From Gp6-AA40 sp036742665 (GTDB lineage: Bacteria; Acidobacteriota; Vicinamibacteria; Vicinamibacterales; UBA2999): 64,000 nt of DNA. Positions 1 through 8,247 of the stretch are shown one piece after another (position 1 is the stretch's first letter; each line of letters starts with the position of its first letter). The notes under the pieces were generated by a model. The model made no database searches. It was not told the origin of the DNA and saw only the letters and a list, made by a program, of their open reading frames with translations. Both the position numbers and the translations under genes were made by a program. The DNA is taken from the NCBI GenBank assembly GCA_036742665.1, contig DAINQP010000004.1, positions 1 to 64,000 on the forward strand. Reading direction: 5' to 3'.

Positions 1-1
1 T

Positions 2-19
2 GTTAAATCCGTGTTACAG
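2..19 (-). promoter_or_regulatory. Candidate Pho box (11-bp direct repeat) overlapping the ppx 3' end
   Basis: On the plus strand GTTAA and GTTAC start exactly 11 bp apart; on the minus strand this reads CTGTAAC-N4-ATTTAAC, close in layout to the enterobacterial Pho box (two 7-mers separated by 4). The ppx stop codon lies inside it, so if functional it would serve a minus-strand gene beyond the left edge. It is one of several similar sites in the window. Function is inference. Confidence 0.4.
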
Positions 20-1639
20 GGTCCGCTCCGCCTTTGCCTTTGCCGAGACAAGCTTTATATGCTGCTTGCGCCGGGGTGGAGTGCTGACAACGGCCGGCTG
101 GGATATGGTCGCTGATTCGAGACGAACCGGCTTCCCGAGCAGTTTTTCGAACGGCTGAAGATGCCGGTTCGTCGCCCAGACCTCGAGTTCCGCATCCGTC
201 GCCGTGTGCACAAGCAGCAGCACGTCGTCGCCACGATCGCGCAACTCGAGGCCCGTGATCGCTTGTGCATGGCTGCGGTCAAGACTCTCCGCCACACGCA
301 GGATCGACGACAGCGTACGCACGGTCCTGCGCAGTGACGAGGAGAGGCTGGCGTATTCATCATGTGAACGCTTTGGCGTTCCGCGCCGGTGGTATCGCGC
401 CACCAGCGCGATCACTTCAATCTCATCTGGATGAAAGCCGCGGAGATCGCCGTTCTTGATCAGGTAGTACGAGTGACGATTGTGACGCGCGTAGCTGATC
501 AGTCCGCCGATGTCGTGGAGCAGCGCGGCATATTCGAGCCATTCGCGTTCACGATCCGTCAGCCCGTGCACGGCCCGGCTTTGGTCAAAGAGGGCGAGAG
601 CCAGGCGAATCACCTGCTGAGAATGCTCGGCGTAGTAGTTGCAACGTTCGGCTAATTCGACGGCGCTGCGGCGGCGGACATCAGGGATCTTGTCCACCTG
701 AGCGATCTGCCGACGGTTGCGGCGGATGTAGTCGAGGACGAGCCCTTCTCGCAGCGCCAGGTCGCAGAGCGTCAGTTCCTCTGCGCCGAGACGACGAAGG
801 ATGGTGTCGAGCAGAACGGCACCGGCGACGACGAGATCGGCGCGACGCGGATCGAGGCCTGGCACGGTCAGACGCTGTGCGGGATTGAGCGCAACGATCT
901 CCTTGCGCAAGCGGCGGATCTGCTTCGCCGAGACGCGCAGGTTGCGGAGTTCGGCGGGCGTCGTGCCGCGGGCGGCCGTCGTCGCCACTGCGCCCAGGCT
1001 GAGGATCGTACCGGAGGTGCCGATCACGCGATCGAAGCCGATTGCCGTGATCTGGTCGCAGTGACGGCCGATCTCCGAGAGGATGTGTTTGGTGAGCTTG
1101 CGCTCGTCGCGGCCCGAGAGAGGATCACTTTGGACGAAGCGTTCGGTGAGCCGGATCACGCCAATCTTGAAGCTGCGCGCGGCCTGAATGGCCGTCGCGT
1201 TCCCCAACGTGATTTCGGTGCTGCCGCCGCCGACGTCGATGACCACCGCCCGCCCGTTCCCGACGTCCACGCCATACACCGCCGCCTGATGGATCAATCG
1301 AGCTTCTTCGGTTCCCGTGATGACACGGGGCCGGATGCCCGTTTCGCGCTCGATGCGCGCCAGGAACTCTCCGCCATTGCGCGCTTCGCGCGTCGCACTG
1401 GTAGCGGCGGCGAGAATTTCATCGACGCGATGCGATTCGGCGAGCCGCTTGAACTTGGAGAGCGCTTGCAGCGCCGCATTCATCGCCTCGGTGGTCAGCG
1501 CCTTACCGTCAAGGCCCCCGGCGCCGAGCCGCACCATCACTTTCTCGCGATCGATGACCTCGAACGAGAGATCCGAGCGCACTCTCACGACGATCATGTG
1601 GACGGAGTTGGTACCGATGTCGATGGCGGCAATGCGCAT
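14..1639 (-). CDS. ppx: Ppx/GppA-family exopolyphosphatase with C-terminal HD domain
   Basis: A cytoplasmic exopolyphosphatase / guanosine pentaphosphate phosphohydrolase that releases Pi from polyphosphate ends. The 541 residues are close to E. coli Ppx (513). The N-terminal ASKHA phosphate-1 motif DIGTNSVHMIV (residues 7-17) and the phosphate-2 motif DVGGGSTEI (135-143) are intact. The C-terminal half has an HD-type helical domain (LLHDIGG). The ATG start is followed directly by MRIAAIDIGTNS. It is divergent from a CHAD protein 44 bp away, a common partner of polyphosphate enzymes. Ppx and GppA cannot be separated from sequence alone. Confidence 0.95.
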   Translation of the reverse strand: MRIAAIDIGTNSVHMIVVRVRSDLSFEVIDREKVMVRLGAGGLDGKALTTEAMNAALQALSKFKRLAESHRVDEILAAATSATREARNGGEFLARIERETGIRPRVITGTEEARLIHQAAVYGVDVGNGRAVVIDVGGGSTEITLGNATAIQAARSFKIGVIRLTERFVQSDPLSGRDERKLTKHILSEIGRHCDQITAIGFDRVIGTSGTILSLGAVATTAARGTTPAELRNLRVSAKQIRRLRKEIVALNPAQRLTVPGLDPRRADLVVAGAVLLDTILRRLGAEELTLCDLALREGLVLDYIRRNRRQIAQVDKIPDVRRRSAVELAERCNYYAEHSQQVIRLALALFDQSRAVHGLTDREREWLEYAALLHDIGGLISYARHNRHSYYLIKNGDLRGFHPDEIEVIALVARYHRRGTPKRSHDEYASLSSSLRRTVRTLSSILRVAESLDRSHAQAITGLELRDRGDDVLLLVHTATDAELEVWATNRHLQPFEKLLGKPVRLESATISQPAVVSTPPRRKQHIKLVSAKAKAERTL

Positions 1640-1683
1640 GGTGTGAGTCCGACTTATAGTAGGTCGAGTTGCGTGAGTCCGTC

Positions 1684-2571
1684 ATGAAGCGCACGAATCC
1701 CTCAGAGTTGATCATCCGCCAGCGTGTGGCCGCGCTGAGCCGGACGCTTCCGGGGGCGCGGAAGGGTAACGTGCAAGCGGTCCATCAGGCGCGCGTGGCG
1801 ACGCGACGCATCCGTGAGGCCCTGCCGTTGGTGGCCCGTGGCCGAACTGGCAAATCGCTCAAAAAATCGGTGCGAAGGTTGACCCGCGCGCTGGGCCCGG
1901 TGCGCGAACTCGATGTCGCGCTGATGAACCTCGACCAGCTCCGCAACGCCGGCGACGTCTCCGAAGCGGCCATTGCCCGTCTGCGCGAGATGATCACTGA
2001 GGAACGGCAGCGTCTTGGCGCGGAAATGGTGCGTCTCATCTCGCACTATAACCTTCCCAAATTTCAAAAGAAGGCCGTTGACGCGGCGGCTCGCGGTCCC
2101 GAGCCGAGCGGCACGCGCGACCCGCGCCGTATCGCCGCCGCCTTCAGTCGGGCGGCGCGCCGCGCCGAAGGACTACGCGCCGCGATGGAGAATGCCGCCG
2201 GCATCTATCTACCCGACCGCCTCCATCAAGTGCGGATTGCGGTGAAGAAGATGCGCTACGCGCTCGAGATCGCGCAGGATCTCAGCGGATCGCGCGCCAT
2301 CGCGCGCATCAGGACGATGAAGCGCGTGCAGGATCTCCTCGGACGGATGCACGATCTCGAGATGCTCATCGCTCGCACGAGAGCCATTCAGGGCCACGCC
2401 GGCGCGCCGAGTTTGGACCTCTCGGCCGACCTCGATCGGCTGGTGCGGCGGTTGGAGAACGAGTGCCGGCGGTTACACGCGCGTTACATGAACGAGAGGC
2501 AGGCGTTACTCCGAATCTGCGATTATGTCAGCGCGCGCGAGGCACGCATCGGCAACGCTTCGGCAGCGTAA
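1684..2571 (+). CDS. CHAD domain-containing protein
   Basis: A CHAD (conserved histidine alpha-helical domain) protein of 295 aa. CHAD domains bind polyphosphate through conserved His and Lys/Arg residues. The signature is visible at the N-terminus as VHQARVATRRIREAL and again in the second half as LHQVRIAVKKMRYALE, the two halves of the helical bundle. The protein is strongly basic. I chose ATG at 1684 over an upstream TTG. It is divergent from ppx and followed by sixA and a lipid kinase, consistent with a polyphosphate function; CHAD alone has no enzymatic assignment. Confidence 0.9.
   Translation: MKRTNPSELIIRQRVAALSRTLPGARKGNVQAVHQARVATRRIREALPLVARGRTGKSLKKSVRRLTRALGPVRELDVALMNLDQLRNAGDVSEAAIARLREMITEERQRLGAEMVRLISHYNLPKFQKKAVDAAARGPEPSGTRDPRRIAAAFSRAARRAEGLRAAMENAAGIYLPDRLHQVRIAVKKMRYALEIAQDLSGSRAIARIRTMKRVQDLLGRMHDLEMLIARTRAIQGHAGAPSLDLSADLDRLVRRLENECRRLHARYMNERQALLRICDYVSAREARIGNASAA
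2472..2489. promoter_or_regulatory. Possible 11-bp GTTAC repeat inside the CHAD gene
   Basis: GTTAC occurs twice with exactly 11-bp spacing inside the 3' part of the CHAD coding region, about 115 bp before sixA. It resembles the other Pho-box-like sites here, but codon usage for an Arg/Tyr-rich helix could produce it by chance. Confidence 0.15.
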
Positions 2572-2603
2572 CGTTCTGATCCGCATTTCAACATCAGGCC
2601 TTC

Positions 2604-3107
2604 ATGCCGCCATCTGAGATTTATCTTGTGCGCCACGCCATCGCTGCCGAGCGCGGCGATGACTGGCCTGACGACGCCAAACGACCGCTGACGGAACAGG
2701 GCATCAGCAAATTCAAGGAAGCCGTTGGCGGGCTGAAAGCACTCGACGGCATCATCGAGGAGATCTTCACGAGCCCGCTGGTCCGCGCCCGCCAGACCGC
2801 CGATCTGCTCGCTGCCGGTGTCCGGGGCCGTCCCACGGTGAAGCTGCTCGATGCGCTCGCACCTGGTCATCCGCCCGCCACGGTGATGGCACAGCTCGCG
2901 AAATCTTCGAAACGGCGCTGCATCGCTCTGGTCGGGCACGAACCGGATCTCGGCGAGCTTGCCGCGCACTTGATTGGCGCTCGGCGGGCGCTGCCGTTCA
3001 AGAAAGGCGGCATCTGCCGGATCGACCTGGCCAGCCTCTCGACCAAAGCGGCCGGCACCCTCGTTTGGTTCGTGACGCCGAAGATTCTGCGTAAACTCGC
3101 TTCGTGA
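2604..3107 (+). CDS. sixA: SixA-like phosphohistidine phosphatase
   Basis: A small histidine-phosphatase-superfamily enzyme of 167 aa, the size of SixA, which dephosphorylates phosphohistidine on HPt domains or the nitrogen PTS. The catalytic LVRHA motif is at residues 8-12, TSPLVRARQTA follows near residue 53, and the second catalytic His is in ALVGHEPDL. The stop overlaps the GTG start of the next gene by 4 bp, so the two are probably co-translated. The target is not visible; phosphohistidine specificity rests on the family resemblance. Confidence 0.85.
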   Translation: MPPSEIYLVRHAIAAERGDDWPDDAKRPLTEQGISKFKEAVGGLKALDGIIEEIFTSPLVRARQTADLLAAGVRGRPTVKLLDALAPGHPPATVMAQLAKSSKRRCIALVGHEPDLGELAAHLIGARRALPFKKGGICRIDLASLSTKAAGTLVWFVTPKILRKLAS

Positions 3108-4009
3108 GTGAGCGGGTCGCCGTCATCATCAACCCAATCTCCGGCGCAGGGCGCCGGCCTGATGTAGCTCGACAGCGTGCCGAGCTCGCCGCCGCGTTTC
3201 TGCACCGACGCGGAGTGGACGGGGAAGTGTTCGTCACCGAGCGCGGCGGACACGCGCGAGAGCTCGCCTTCTCGGCACTCGGCCGTGGCGGCTCGCTCTG
3301 TATCGCGTGGGGCGGCGACGGCACTATCAACGAAATCGCGTCCACACTCGCGTTCACCGGTGCATCACTCGGGATCATCCCGAGCGGATCCGGCAACGGG
3401 TTCTCGCGTGAGCTGAACATTCCGTTCGATGCGCATGCGGCATTCGAGATCGCGCTCGGCGGACACGACCGAGTGATCGATGCTGGAGAGATCGAGGGCC
3501 GGCTCTTCTTCAATCTCGCCGGCGTCGGTCTCGACGCGCGGATCGCGCACCAGTTCGCGGCGACCGGTCTCGTCCGCCGCGGCTTCCGACGCTACCTCGA
3601 GATTGCGAGCAACGAGATCTTCACACGCGCGAAGCACGAGTACGCGATCACGGTGGATGGCAATTTGCGAAGATCGCACGTGCTGCTCGTCGCGATCGCC
3701 AATGGACGTCAGTACGGCAACGGCGCGCTCATCGCGCCGGCAGCACGAATCGACGACGGCAAGCTCGATGTGGTGATCGTGGACGACCGTTCACCGTGGG
3801 CCGTGATCCGGCATGCGCCGAAACTCTTTCGCGGCCGGCTAGCTGACGTGCCTGGCGTGACGATGTCGTCGGCGAACCGCATCGACATCACCGCGAATGA
3901 GCCGCTGATTTACCACGTCGATGGCGAGCCCTGTGCCGGGGGCCTGACGGTATCCGCCCGCATCAGACCAGCTGCACTCCGCGTTCGGGTAAGCAGCCTA
4001 TGTGCCTGA
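3104..4009 (+). CDS. Diacylglycerol/lipid kinase family protein (YegS/DagK-like)
   Basis: An ATP-dependent lipid kinase of the DAGK catalytic-domain family, 301 aa. It has the N-terminal NPISGAG motif, the nucleotide-binding GGDGTINEIAS motif and IPSGSGNGFSREL, in the family order. The C-terminal half is the beta-sandwich domain (HVDGEPC). The GTG start overlaps the sixA stop (GTGA). The substrate could be diacylglycerol, undecaprenol or another lipid; the sequence does not decide. It is the last gene of the CHAD-sixA run. Confidence 0.88.
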   Translation: MSERVAVIINPISGAGRRPDVARQRAELAAAFLHRRGVDGEVFVTERGGHARELAFSALGRGGSLCIAWGGDGTINEIASTLAFTGASLGIIPSGSGNGFSRELNIPFDAHAAFEIALGGHDRVIDAGEIEGRLFFNLAGVGLDARIAHQFAATGLVRRGFRRYLEIASNEIFTRAKHEYAITVDGNLRRSHVLLVAIANGRQYGNGALIAPAARIDDGKLDVVIVDDRSPWAVIRHAPKLFRGRLADVPGVTMSSANRIDITANEPLIYHVDGEPCAGGLTVSARIRPAALRVRVSSLCA

Positions 4010-4038
4010 ATCGCATCGATTAGCACGGTCACAGAAGA

Positions 4039-4056
4039 TTTACACAACGTTTACAG
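4039..4056. promoter_or_regulatory. Candidate Pho-box-like repeat upstream of a small ORF
   Basis: TTTACA occurs twice, 11 bp apart, in the 86-bp gap between the lipid-kinase stop and the small ORF at 4096. It has the same spacing as the sites at 2, 5179, 17601 and 28181, but T replaces the leading G. The E. coli-like orientation would point away from the small ORF, which weakens the case. Confidence 0.25.
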
Positions 4057-4095
4057 GCGAGACGTTCATGCGGAGGTATAGATCGTTCTATCTCC

Positions 4096-4305
4096 ATGTA
4101 CAAACGAACTTTCCGGAAGGCGGATCAGACACATCGCTTCGTTATCACCAACACCGATGGCTTCGGATGGGAGGTCCGCGAAGAGGAGGACAGCCAGGTG
4201 ATTTCGAGAGTGCGCTATACCGACTGGCATCGCGTCGAGCGCGCCCGAATGAACTTCGCGGCACACGCGATCAATCTTGAAATGTCGGGTTGGAAAGAAT
4301 CCTGA
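4096..4305 (+). CDS. Small hypothetical protein
   Basis: A 69-aa soluble protein with no signal peptide or membrane segment. It is rich in charged and aromatic residues (FVITNTDGFGWEVREEED, then RVRYTDWHRVERARM). The composition looks like a folded small protein rather than antisense noise, and no longer gene covers this interval. An alternative upstream in-frame extension is unlikely because of the spacing. I do not recognise a family. It sits between the lipid kinase and the convergent response regulator. Confidence 0.55.
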   Translation: MYKRTFRKADQTHRFVITNTDGFGWEVREEEDSQVISRVRYTDWHRVERARMNFAAHAINLEMSGWKES

Positions 4306-4341
4306 AGATGTGGCGCGCACGCATTCGCGTGCGCGCTCTGG

Positions 4342-5106
4342 TTACTCCACGAACCGGTAGCCTAAACCCACCACCGTCTCGATTTGACGGCCTGCGTTCC
4401 CGAGCTTGGCGCGCAAGCGGCCGACGTGCACGTCCACTGATCGGGTTTCGACCAGCCGATCGTAGCCCCACACGCGTTCGAGCAGACGGTCTCGCGACAG
4501 CACGCGATTTTTGTTTTCTACGAGGTAACGCAGCAGCTCGAATTCCCGCCGCGTCAGTCGCACGGGTTCGTTATCGACACTGACGGCCACCGCATCGAAA
4601 TCGGCGACCAGATGCTTGCCGCGATAGACGAACGCCTCGGTCGTCGAGTGGCCATTCCCCGGTCCCACGTCACCACGGCGCAACACCGCACGCACCCGTG
4701 CGGCGAGCTCCCGCAGACTGAACGGCTTGGTGATGTAGTCGTCGGCGCCGACGTCGAGTCCGATCACGCGATCGCTTTCGCTGCTACGCGCCGTCAGCAT
4801 GATGATCGGCACGCGTGCCGTACTCGCGCGGGCGCGAAGGATCCGGCAGACCTCGAGTCCGCTCAGCACCGGAAGATTGAGATCGAGCACGATCAGATCC
4901 GGCGTGCGCTCGTTGACCGCCTTCAGCGCCTCGTCGCCGGTTCCGACAATATCGACATCGATATCGCCGCCTCTTTCGAGGCTGTGCTTGATCAGCCCGG
5001 CAATGTCCTGCTCGTCATCGACGACCAGTACTTGCGTGCGCGCAGTGGCGCCGACGCGCTTCATGCCCGGGTCGTTGATGCGTGTCGTATCCGAGATGTG
5101 TGGCAC
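4342..5106 (-). CDS. OmpR/PhoB-family response regulator (orphan)
   Basis: A two-component response regulator of 254 aa: receiver domain (acidic pocket VVDDE, phospho-acceptor Asp75 in VLDLNLP, Thr in MLTAR, Lys in ITKPF) followed by an OmpR-type winged helix (ELLRYLVENKNRVLSRDRLLERVWGYD). No histidine kinase adjoins it, so it is an orphan in this window. The GTG start is supported by GGAG about 6 nt upstream; an internal ATG at 5064 is the alternative. Its close resemblance to the phoB gene at 25.7 kb and the Pho-box-like repeat upstream suggest a phosphate-related role, as inference. Confidence 0.9.
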   Translation of the reverse strand: MPHISDTTRINDPGMKRVGATARTQVLVVDDEQDIAGLIKHSLERGGDIDVDIVGTGDEALKAVNERTPDLIVLDLNLPVLSGLEVCRILRARASTARVPIIMLTARSSESDRVIGLDVGADDYITKPFSLRELAARVRAVLRRGDVGPGNGHSTTEAFVYRGKHLVADFDAVAVSVDNEPVRLTRREFELLRYLVENKNRVLSRDRLLERVWGYDRLVETRSVDVHVGRLRAKLGNAGRQIETVVGLGYRFVE

Positions 5107-5178
5107 CCGTACTCCGTGTTCATGGGAGGTTGACCTGTGTACGGTAGAAAACAGGGATTTCTGCGCCGTGACGCGGGA

Positions 5179-5196
5179 GTTAAATCTGGGTTACGG
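5179..5196 (-). promoter_or_regulatory. Candidate Pho box between the response regulator and MFS/SpeE fusion
   Basis: GTTAA and GTTAC lie 11 bp apart on the plus strand; toward the response regulator it reads CCGTAAC-N4-ATTTAAC. The core is nearly the same as the site at position 2. It sits about 75 bp upstream of the regulator start and about 60 bp upstream of the divergent gene, so it could act on either. Confidence 0.45.
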
Positions 5197-5258
5197 ACCC
5201 GCCTATGCTTCGATCGGCAGCAGAACTCAAGCCCGGCCGGGTTTGGTAGTATCCACGG

Positions 5259-7736
5259 GTGACCACCAACCTCCAGGATGAGACCTCACCGCCAGCAGTC
5301 AGCGCCGAGGCGGCCCAGCGCTGGCTCCCGGCGCTCTTGCTGCTGTTTGTCGGATCGGGCTGCGCCGCCCTCATATACGAAGTCGTCTGGTTTCAGCTCC
5401 TCCAACTCTCTATTGGATCGTCAGCGGTTTCTCTCGGCGTGCTGCTGGGAATTTACATGGGCGGCATGTGCCTCGGCAGCCTGCTGCTGCCGAAGTATCT
5501 GAACCGCCGGAACCACCCGCTGCGCGTCTACGCCCTGCTCGAGCTCGGCATCGCCGTCTTCGGCATCATCGTCCTCTTCGCCGTGCCAATCGTCGGGCGT
5601 ATTTACACCAGCATCGCTGGGACGGGGCAGATCTCGCTGGTGCTCCGTGCGATCGTCGCGGCGATCTGTCTGCTTCCGCCGACGCTGCTGATGGGCGCGA
5701 CGCTGCCGGCCATTGCGCGCTGGGTCGAGACGACGCCGAAAGGCGTGTCGTGGCTGGGGTACTTCTATGGCGGCAATCTCGCCGGCGCCGTGGCCGGCAG
5801 TCTGCTGGCCGGCTTCTACCTGCTGCGTGTGTTCGACATGCCGACGGCGACCGGCGTCGCGGTTGCGCTCAACGTCGTGGTCGCGCTGCTCGCGCTGCTG
5901 GTTGCGTCTCGCACGCCGCACACGGTGATTACCGCAGCACCCGGCGATACGCAGGTGGCCGCATCATCGACTCTGGAGGTTTCGAGGCTCGTCTACATCG
6001 CCATTGCACTGTCGGGCCTCACCGCGCTCGGATCGGAAGTCGTCTGGACGCGCGTGCTCTCGCTCCTGTTCGGCGCCACGACGTACACGTTCTCACTGAT
6101 CCTGGCGGTGTTCCTCGTCGGCTTGGGTATCGGCAGTAGTCTCGGCTCGTCGATGGCGCGCAACTTGAAGAATCCGCGCATCGCGCTCGGATGGTGTCAG
6201 CTCGCGTTATGCGCATGCCTGGCGTGGGCCGCCTATACGACCAGTGCATCGTTGCCGTACTGGCCGATCAATCCGTCGATTTCGACCTCGCTCTCGTACA
6301 ACTTTCAACTCGATCTGATGCGCGCGATCTGGGTGATGCTGCCCGGCGCGATCCTCTGGGGCGCAAGCTTCCCGCTCGCGCTGGCCGCTGTGGCGACGCC
6401 CGGGCAGGACTCGGCTCGTCTCGTCGGCGGTGTCTATGCGGCCAACACGGTGGGCGCGATCATCGGCGCGACGCTCATCAGCCTCGTGCTGGTCGGAACT
6501 GTCGGCAGTCAGAAGACGCAGCAGGTGCTCATCGGCATCGCAGCGATGTCGGCGCTGTTGATGCTCATGCCGGCCGTGGGCGAGACGCGGAAACCGCTGA
6601 CGTCCACGCCTGTCGTCGTGATTGGTATCGCGCTGATCGCAGGTCTGCTGGCGCGTTCAGTACCGCCGATCCCGTGGCTGCTCGTTGCCTACGGCCGCTA
6701 CTCTGCGACGTGGGTCGGCCAGAACGAGATGGTGTACGTCGGCGAAGGCGTGACGGCGTCGGTCGCCGTCACGCGCACTCCGACCGGCGTCCTCAACTAC
6801 CACAATGCCGGGAAGGTGCAGGCCTCGAGTGAGCCGCAGGACATGCGGCTGCAGCGCATGCTCGGCCATCTCACGACCCTCGTGCCGAAGAACCCGAACA
6901 AGGTACTGGTGATCGGCTGCGGCGCTGGCGTTACAGCCGGCGCGGTCTCGATCGATCCGATGGTGAAGGATCAGACGATTGCCGAGATCGAGCCGCTCGT
7001 CCCGCGCGTGGTCTCCACCCATTTCGCTCAGCACAACTTCAACGTCGTGGCGAACCCGAAGGTGAAGGTGCATCTCGACGACGCACGGCATTACCTGCTG
7101 ACGACGAATGAGAAGTTCGACGCGATTACGTCCGACCCGCTCGACCCATGGGTCAAGGGTGCGGCGACGCTCTACACGCGCGAGTTCTTCGACGTGGTGA
7201 AGTCGCATCTGAATCCGGGCGGCGTCGTCACGCTCTTCGTGCAGTTGTACGAGAGCAGCGAGGCGGCGGTGAAGAGCGAGATCGGCACGTTCCTCGAGGC
7301 GTTCCCCAACGGCGCCGTGTTCGCGAACACCGTGAATGGCCAGGGCTACGACCTGGTGCTGTTCGGCCAGCTCGAAAACGGCAAGATCAACGTGGACACC
7401 GTGCAGGCGCGGTTGTCGGATCCGGCGAATGCCGCGGTCGCGAAGTCACTGGGCGAAGTCGGCATCAATTCCGCGGTCGATCTGTTCGGCACGTATGCAG
7501 GCCGCCGCGGTGATATGAAGGCCTGGTTGGGCGACGCGCAGATCAACACCGACCGCAACCTGAAGCTGCAGTATCTGGCCGGCCTGGGGCTCAACCTGTA
7601 TCAGAGCGACGCGATCTACAAGGCGATGATCCGCGACGCGAAGTATCCACCGGACCTGTTCGAAGGCAGTCCGGAGACGCTCGCAGCGCTGAAGGCGAAG
7701 ATCGACGCATCGCTGTCTGGTGTGTCGTCCTTCTAA
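5259..7736 (+). CDS. Fused MFS transporter / spermidine synthase-like protein
   Basis: An 825-aa membrane protein. Residues of roughly 20-470 hold about a dozen hydrophobic segments arranged like the MFS-type domain seen in bacterial 'fused MFS/spermidine synthase' proteins. The C-terminal part (about 490-720) is a spermidine-synthase-like Rossmann methyltransferase-fold domain, with VLVIGCGAGVTAGAV as the glycine-rich motif and SDPLDPW in the active-site region. Polyamine synthesis is not proven for this family. The GTG start has no convincing Shine-Dalgarno. It is monocistronic, with a divergent regulator upstream. Confidence 0.85.
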   Translation: MTTNLQDETSPPAVSAEAAQRWLPALLLLFVGSGCAALIYEVVWFQLLQLSIGSSAVSLGVLLGIYMGGMCLGSLLLPKYLNRRNHPLRVYALLELGIAVFGIIVLFAVPIVGRIYTSIAGTGQISLVLRAIVAAICLLPPTLLMGATLPAIARWVETTPKGVSWLGYFYGGNLAGAVAGSLLAGFYLLRVFDMPTATGVAVALNVVVALLALLVASRTPHTVITAAPGDTQVAASSTLEVSRLVYIAIALSGLTALGSEVVWTRVLSLLFGATTYTFSLILAVFLVGLGIGSSLGSSMARNLKNPRIALGWCQLALCACLAWAAYTTSASLPYWPINPSISTSLSYNFQLDLMRAIWVMLPGAILWGASFPLALAAVATPGQDSARLVGGVYAANTVGAIIGATLISLVLVGTVGSQKTQQVLIGIAAMSALLMLMPAVGETRKPLTSTPVVVIGIALIAGLLARSVPPIPWLLVAYGRYSATWVGQNEMVYVGEGVTASVAVTRTPTGVLNYHNAGKVQASSEPQDMRLQRMLGHLTTLVPKNPNKVLVIGCGAGVTAGAVSIDPMVKDQTIAEIEPLVPRVVSTHFAQHNFNVVANPKVKVHLDDARHYLLTTNEKFDAITSDPLDPWVKGAATLYTREFFDVVKSHLNPGGVVTLFVQLYESSEAAVKSEIGTFLEAFPNGAVFANTVNGQGYDLVLFGQLENGKINVDTVQARLSDPANAAVAKSLGEVGINSAVDLFGTYAGRRGDMKAWLGDAQINTDRNLKLQYLAGLGLNLYQSDAIYKAMIRDAKYPPDLFEGSPETLAALKAKIDASLSGVSSF

Positions 7737-7738
7737 GT

Positions 7739-7786
7739 CAATTCCCAAATCCAACTACCAACGTCCAACCACGGGATTGGGAATTG
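7739..7786. repeat. Inverted repeat / AT-richer repeat after the MFS-SpeE gene
   Basis: Perfect 10-bp arms CAATTCCCAA and TTGGGAATTG are separated by 28 nt, immediately after the stop codon. The arms resemble the TTGGGAATTGGG-type simple repeats seen again near 61.3 kb. It could be a weak terminator or part of a dispersed simple repeat; there is no T-run. Confidence 0.4.
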
Positions 7787-7892
7787 GAAGTTTCCCATAG
7801 ATAATCTTCTGAACAAAGTGTATAGATGCCACGTATGACCTATTTTGACGTGATTTACATGCATAGATCATCATGTGGAACGAGGAGTTGCC

Positions 7893-8243
7893 GTGCCACG
7901 GGGTGAGTCGCCGTTGCAGAGCGAGACGCCTCAGGGCACGCTCGACATGCTCGTCCTTCGGGTCCTGGTCATGGGCCCGGCGCACGGCCACACCATTGCG
8001 CACGCCATCGAGCGAGGCTCAGAAGACGTGCTGCAGATCGAGCACGGCTCTTTGTATCCCGCCCTTCACCGCCTGGAAAACCGCGGCTGGATCACGTCGT
8101 TCTGGGGCACGTCCGACAACAACCGCAAAGCGAAGTACTACCGGCTGACGCCGACTGGTCGCAAACAACTCGCGGCACAGACAACCCGATGGGAAGAGAT
8201 CGTTCGCGCCATCGGCAGGATCCTCAAGCCATCAACGGAGTAA
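7893..8243 (+). CDS. PadR-family transcriptional regulator
   Basis: A 116-aa winged-helix repressor of the PadR family. It contains the N-terminal wHTH (GTLDMLVLRVLVMGPAHG, then IEHGSLYPALHRLENRGWI) and the C-terminal KYYRLTPTGRKQL wing and helix. I chose GTG at 7893 because GAGGAG lies about 6 nt upstream; a GTG at 7875 is the alternative. It is followed after 4 bp by an ADOP permease, the classic acidobacterial pairing in which PadR presumably represses the permease operon. The inducer is unknown. Confidence 0.92.
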   Translation: MPRGESPLQSETPQGTLDMLVLRVLVMGPAHGHTIAHAIERGSEDVLQIEHGSLYPALHRLENRGWITSFWGTSDNNRKAKYYRLTPTGRKQLAAQTTRWEEIVRAIGRILKPSTE

Positions 8244-8247
8244 GCCA

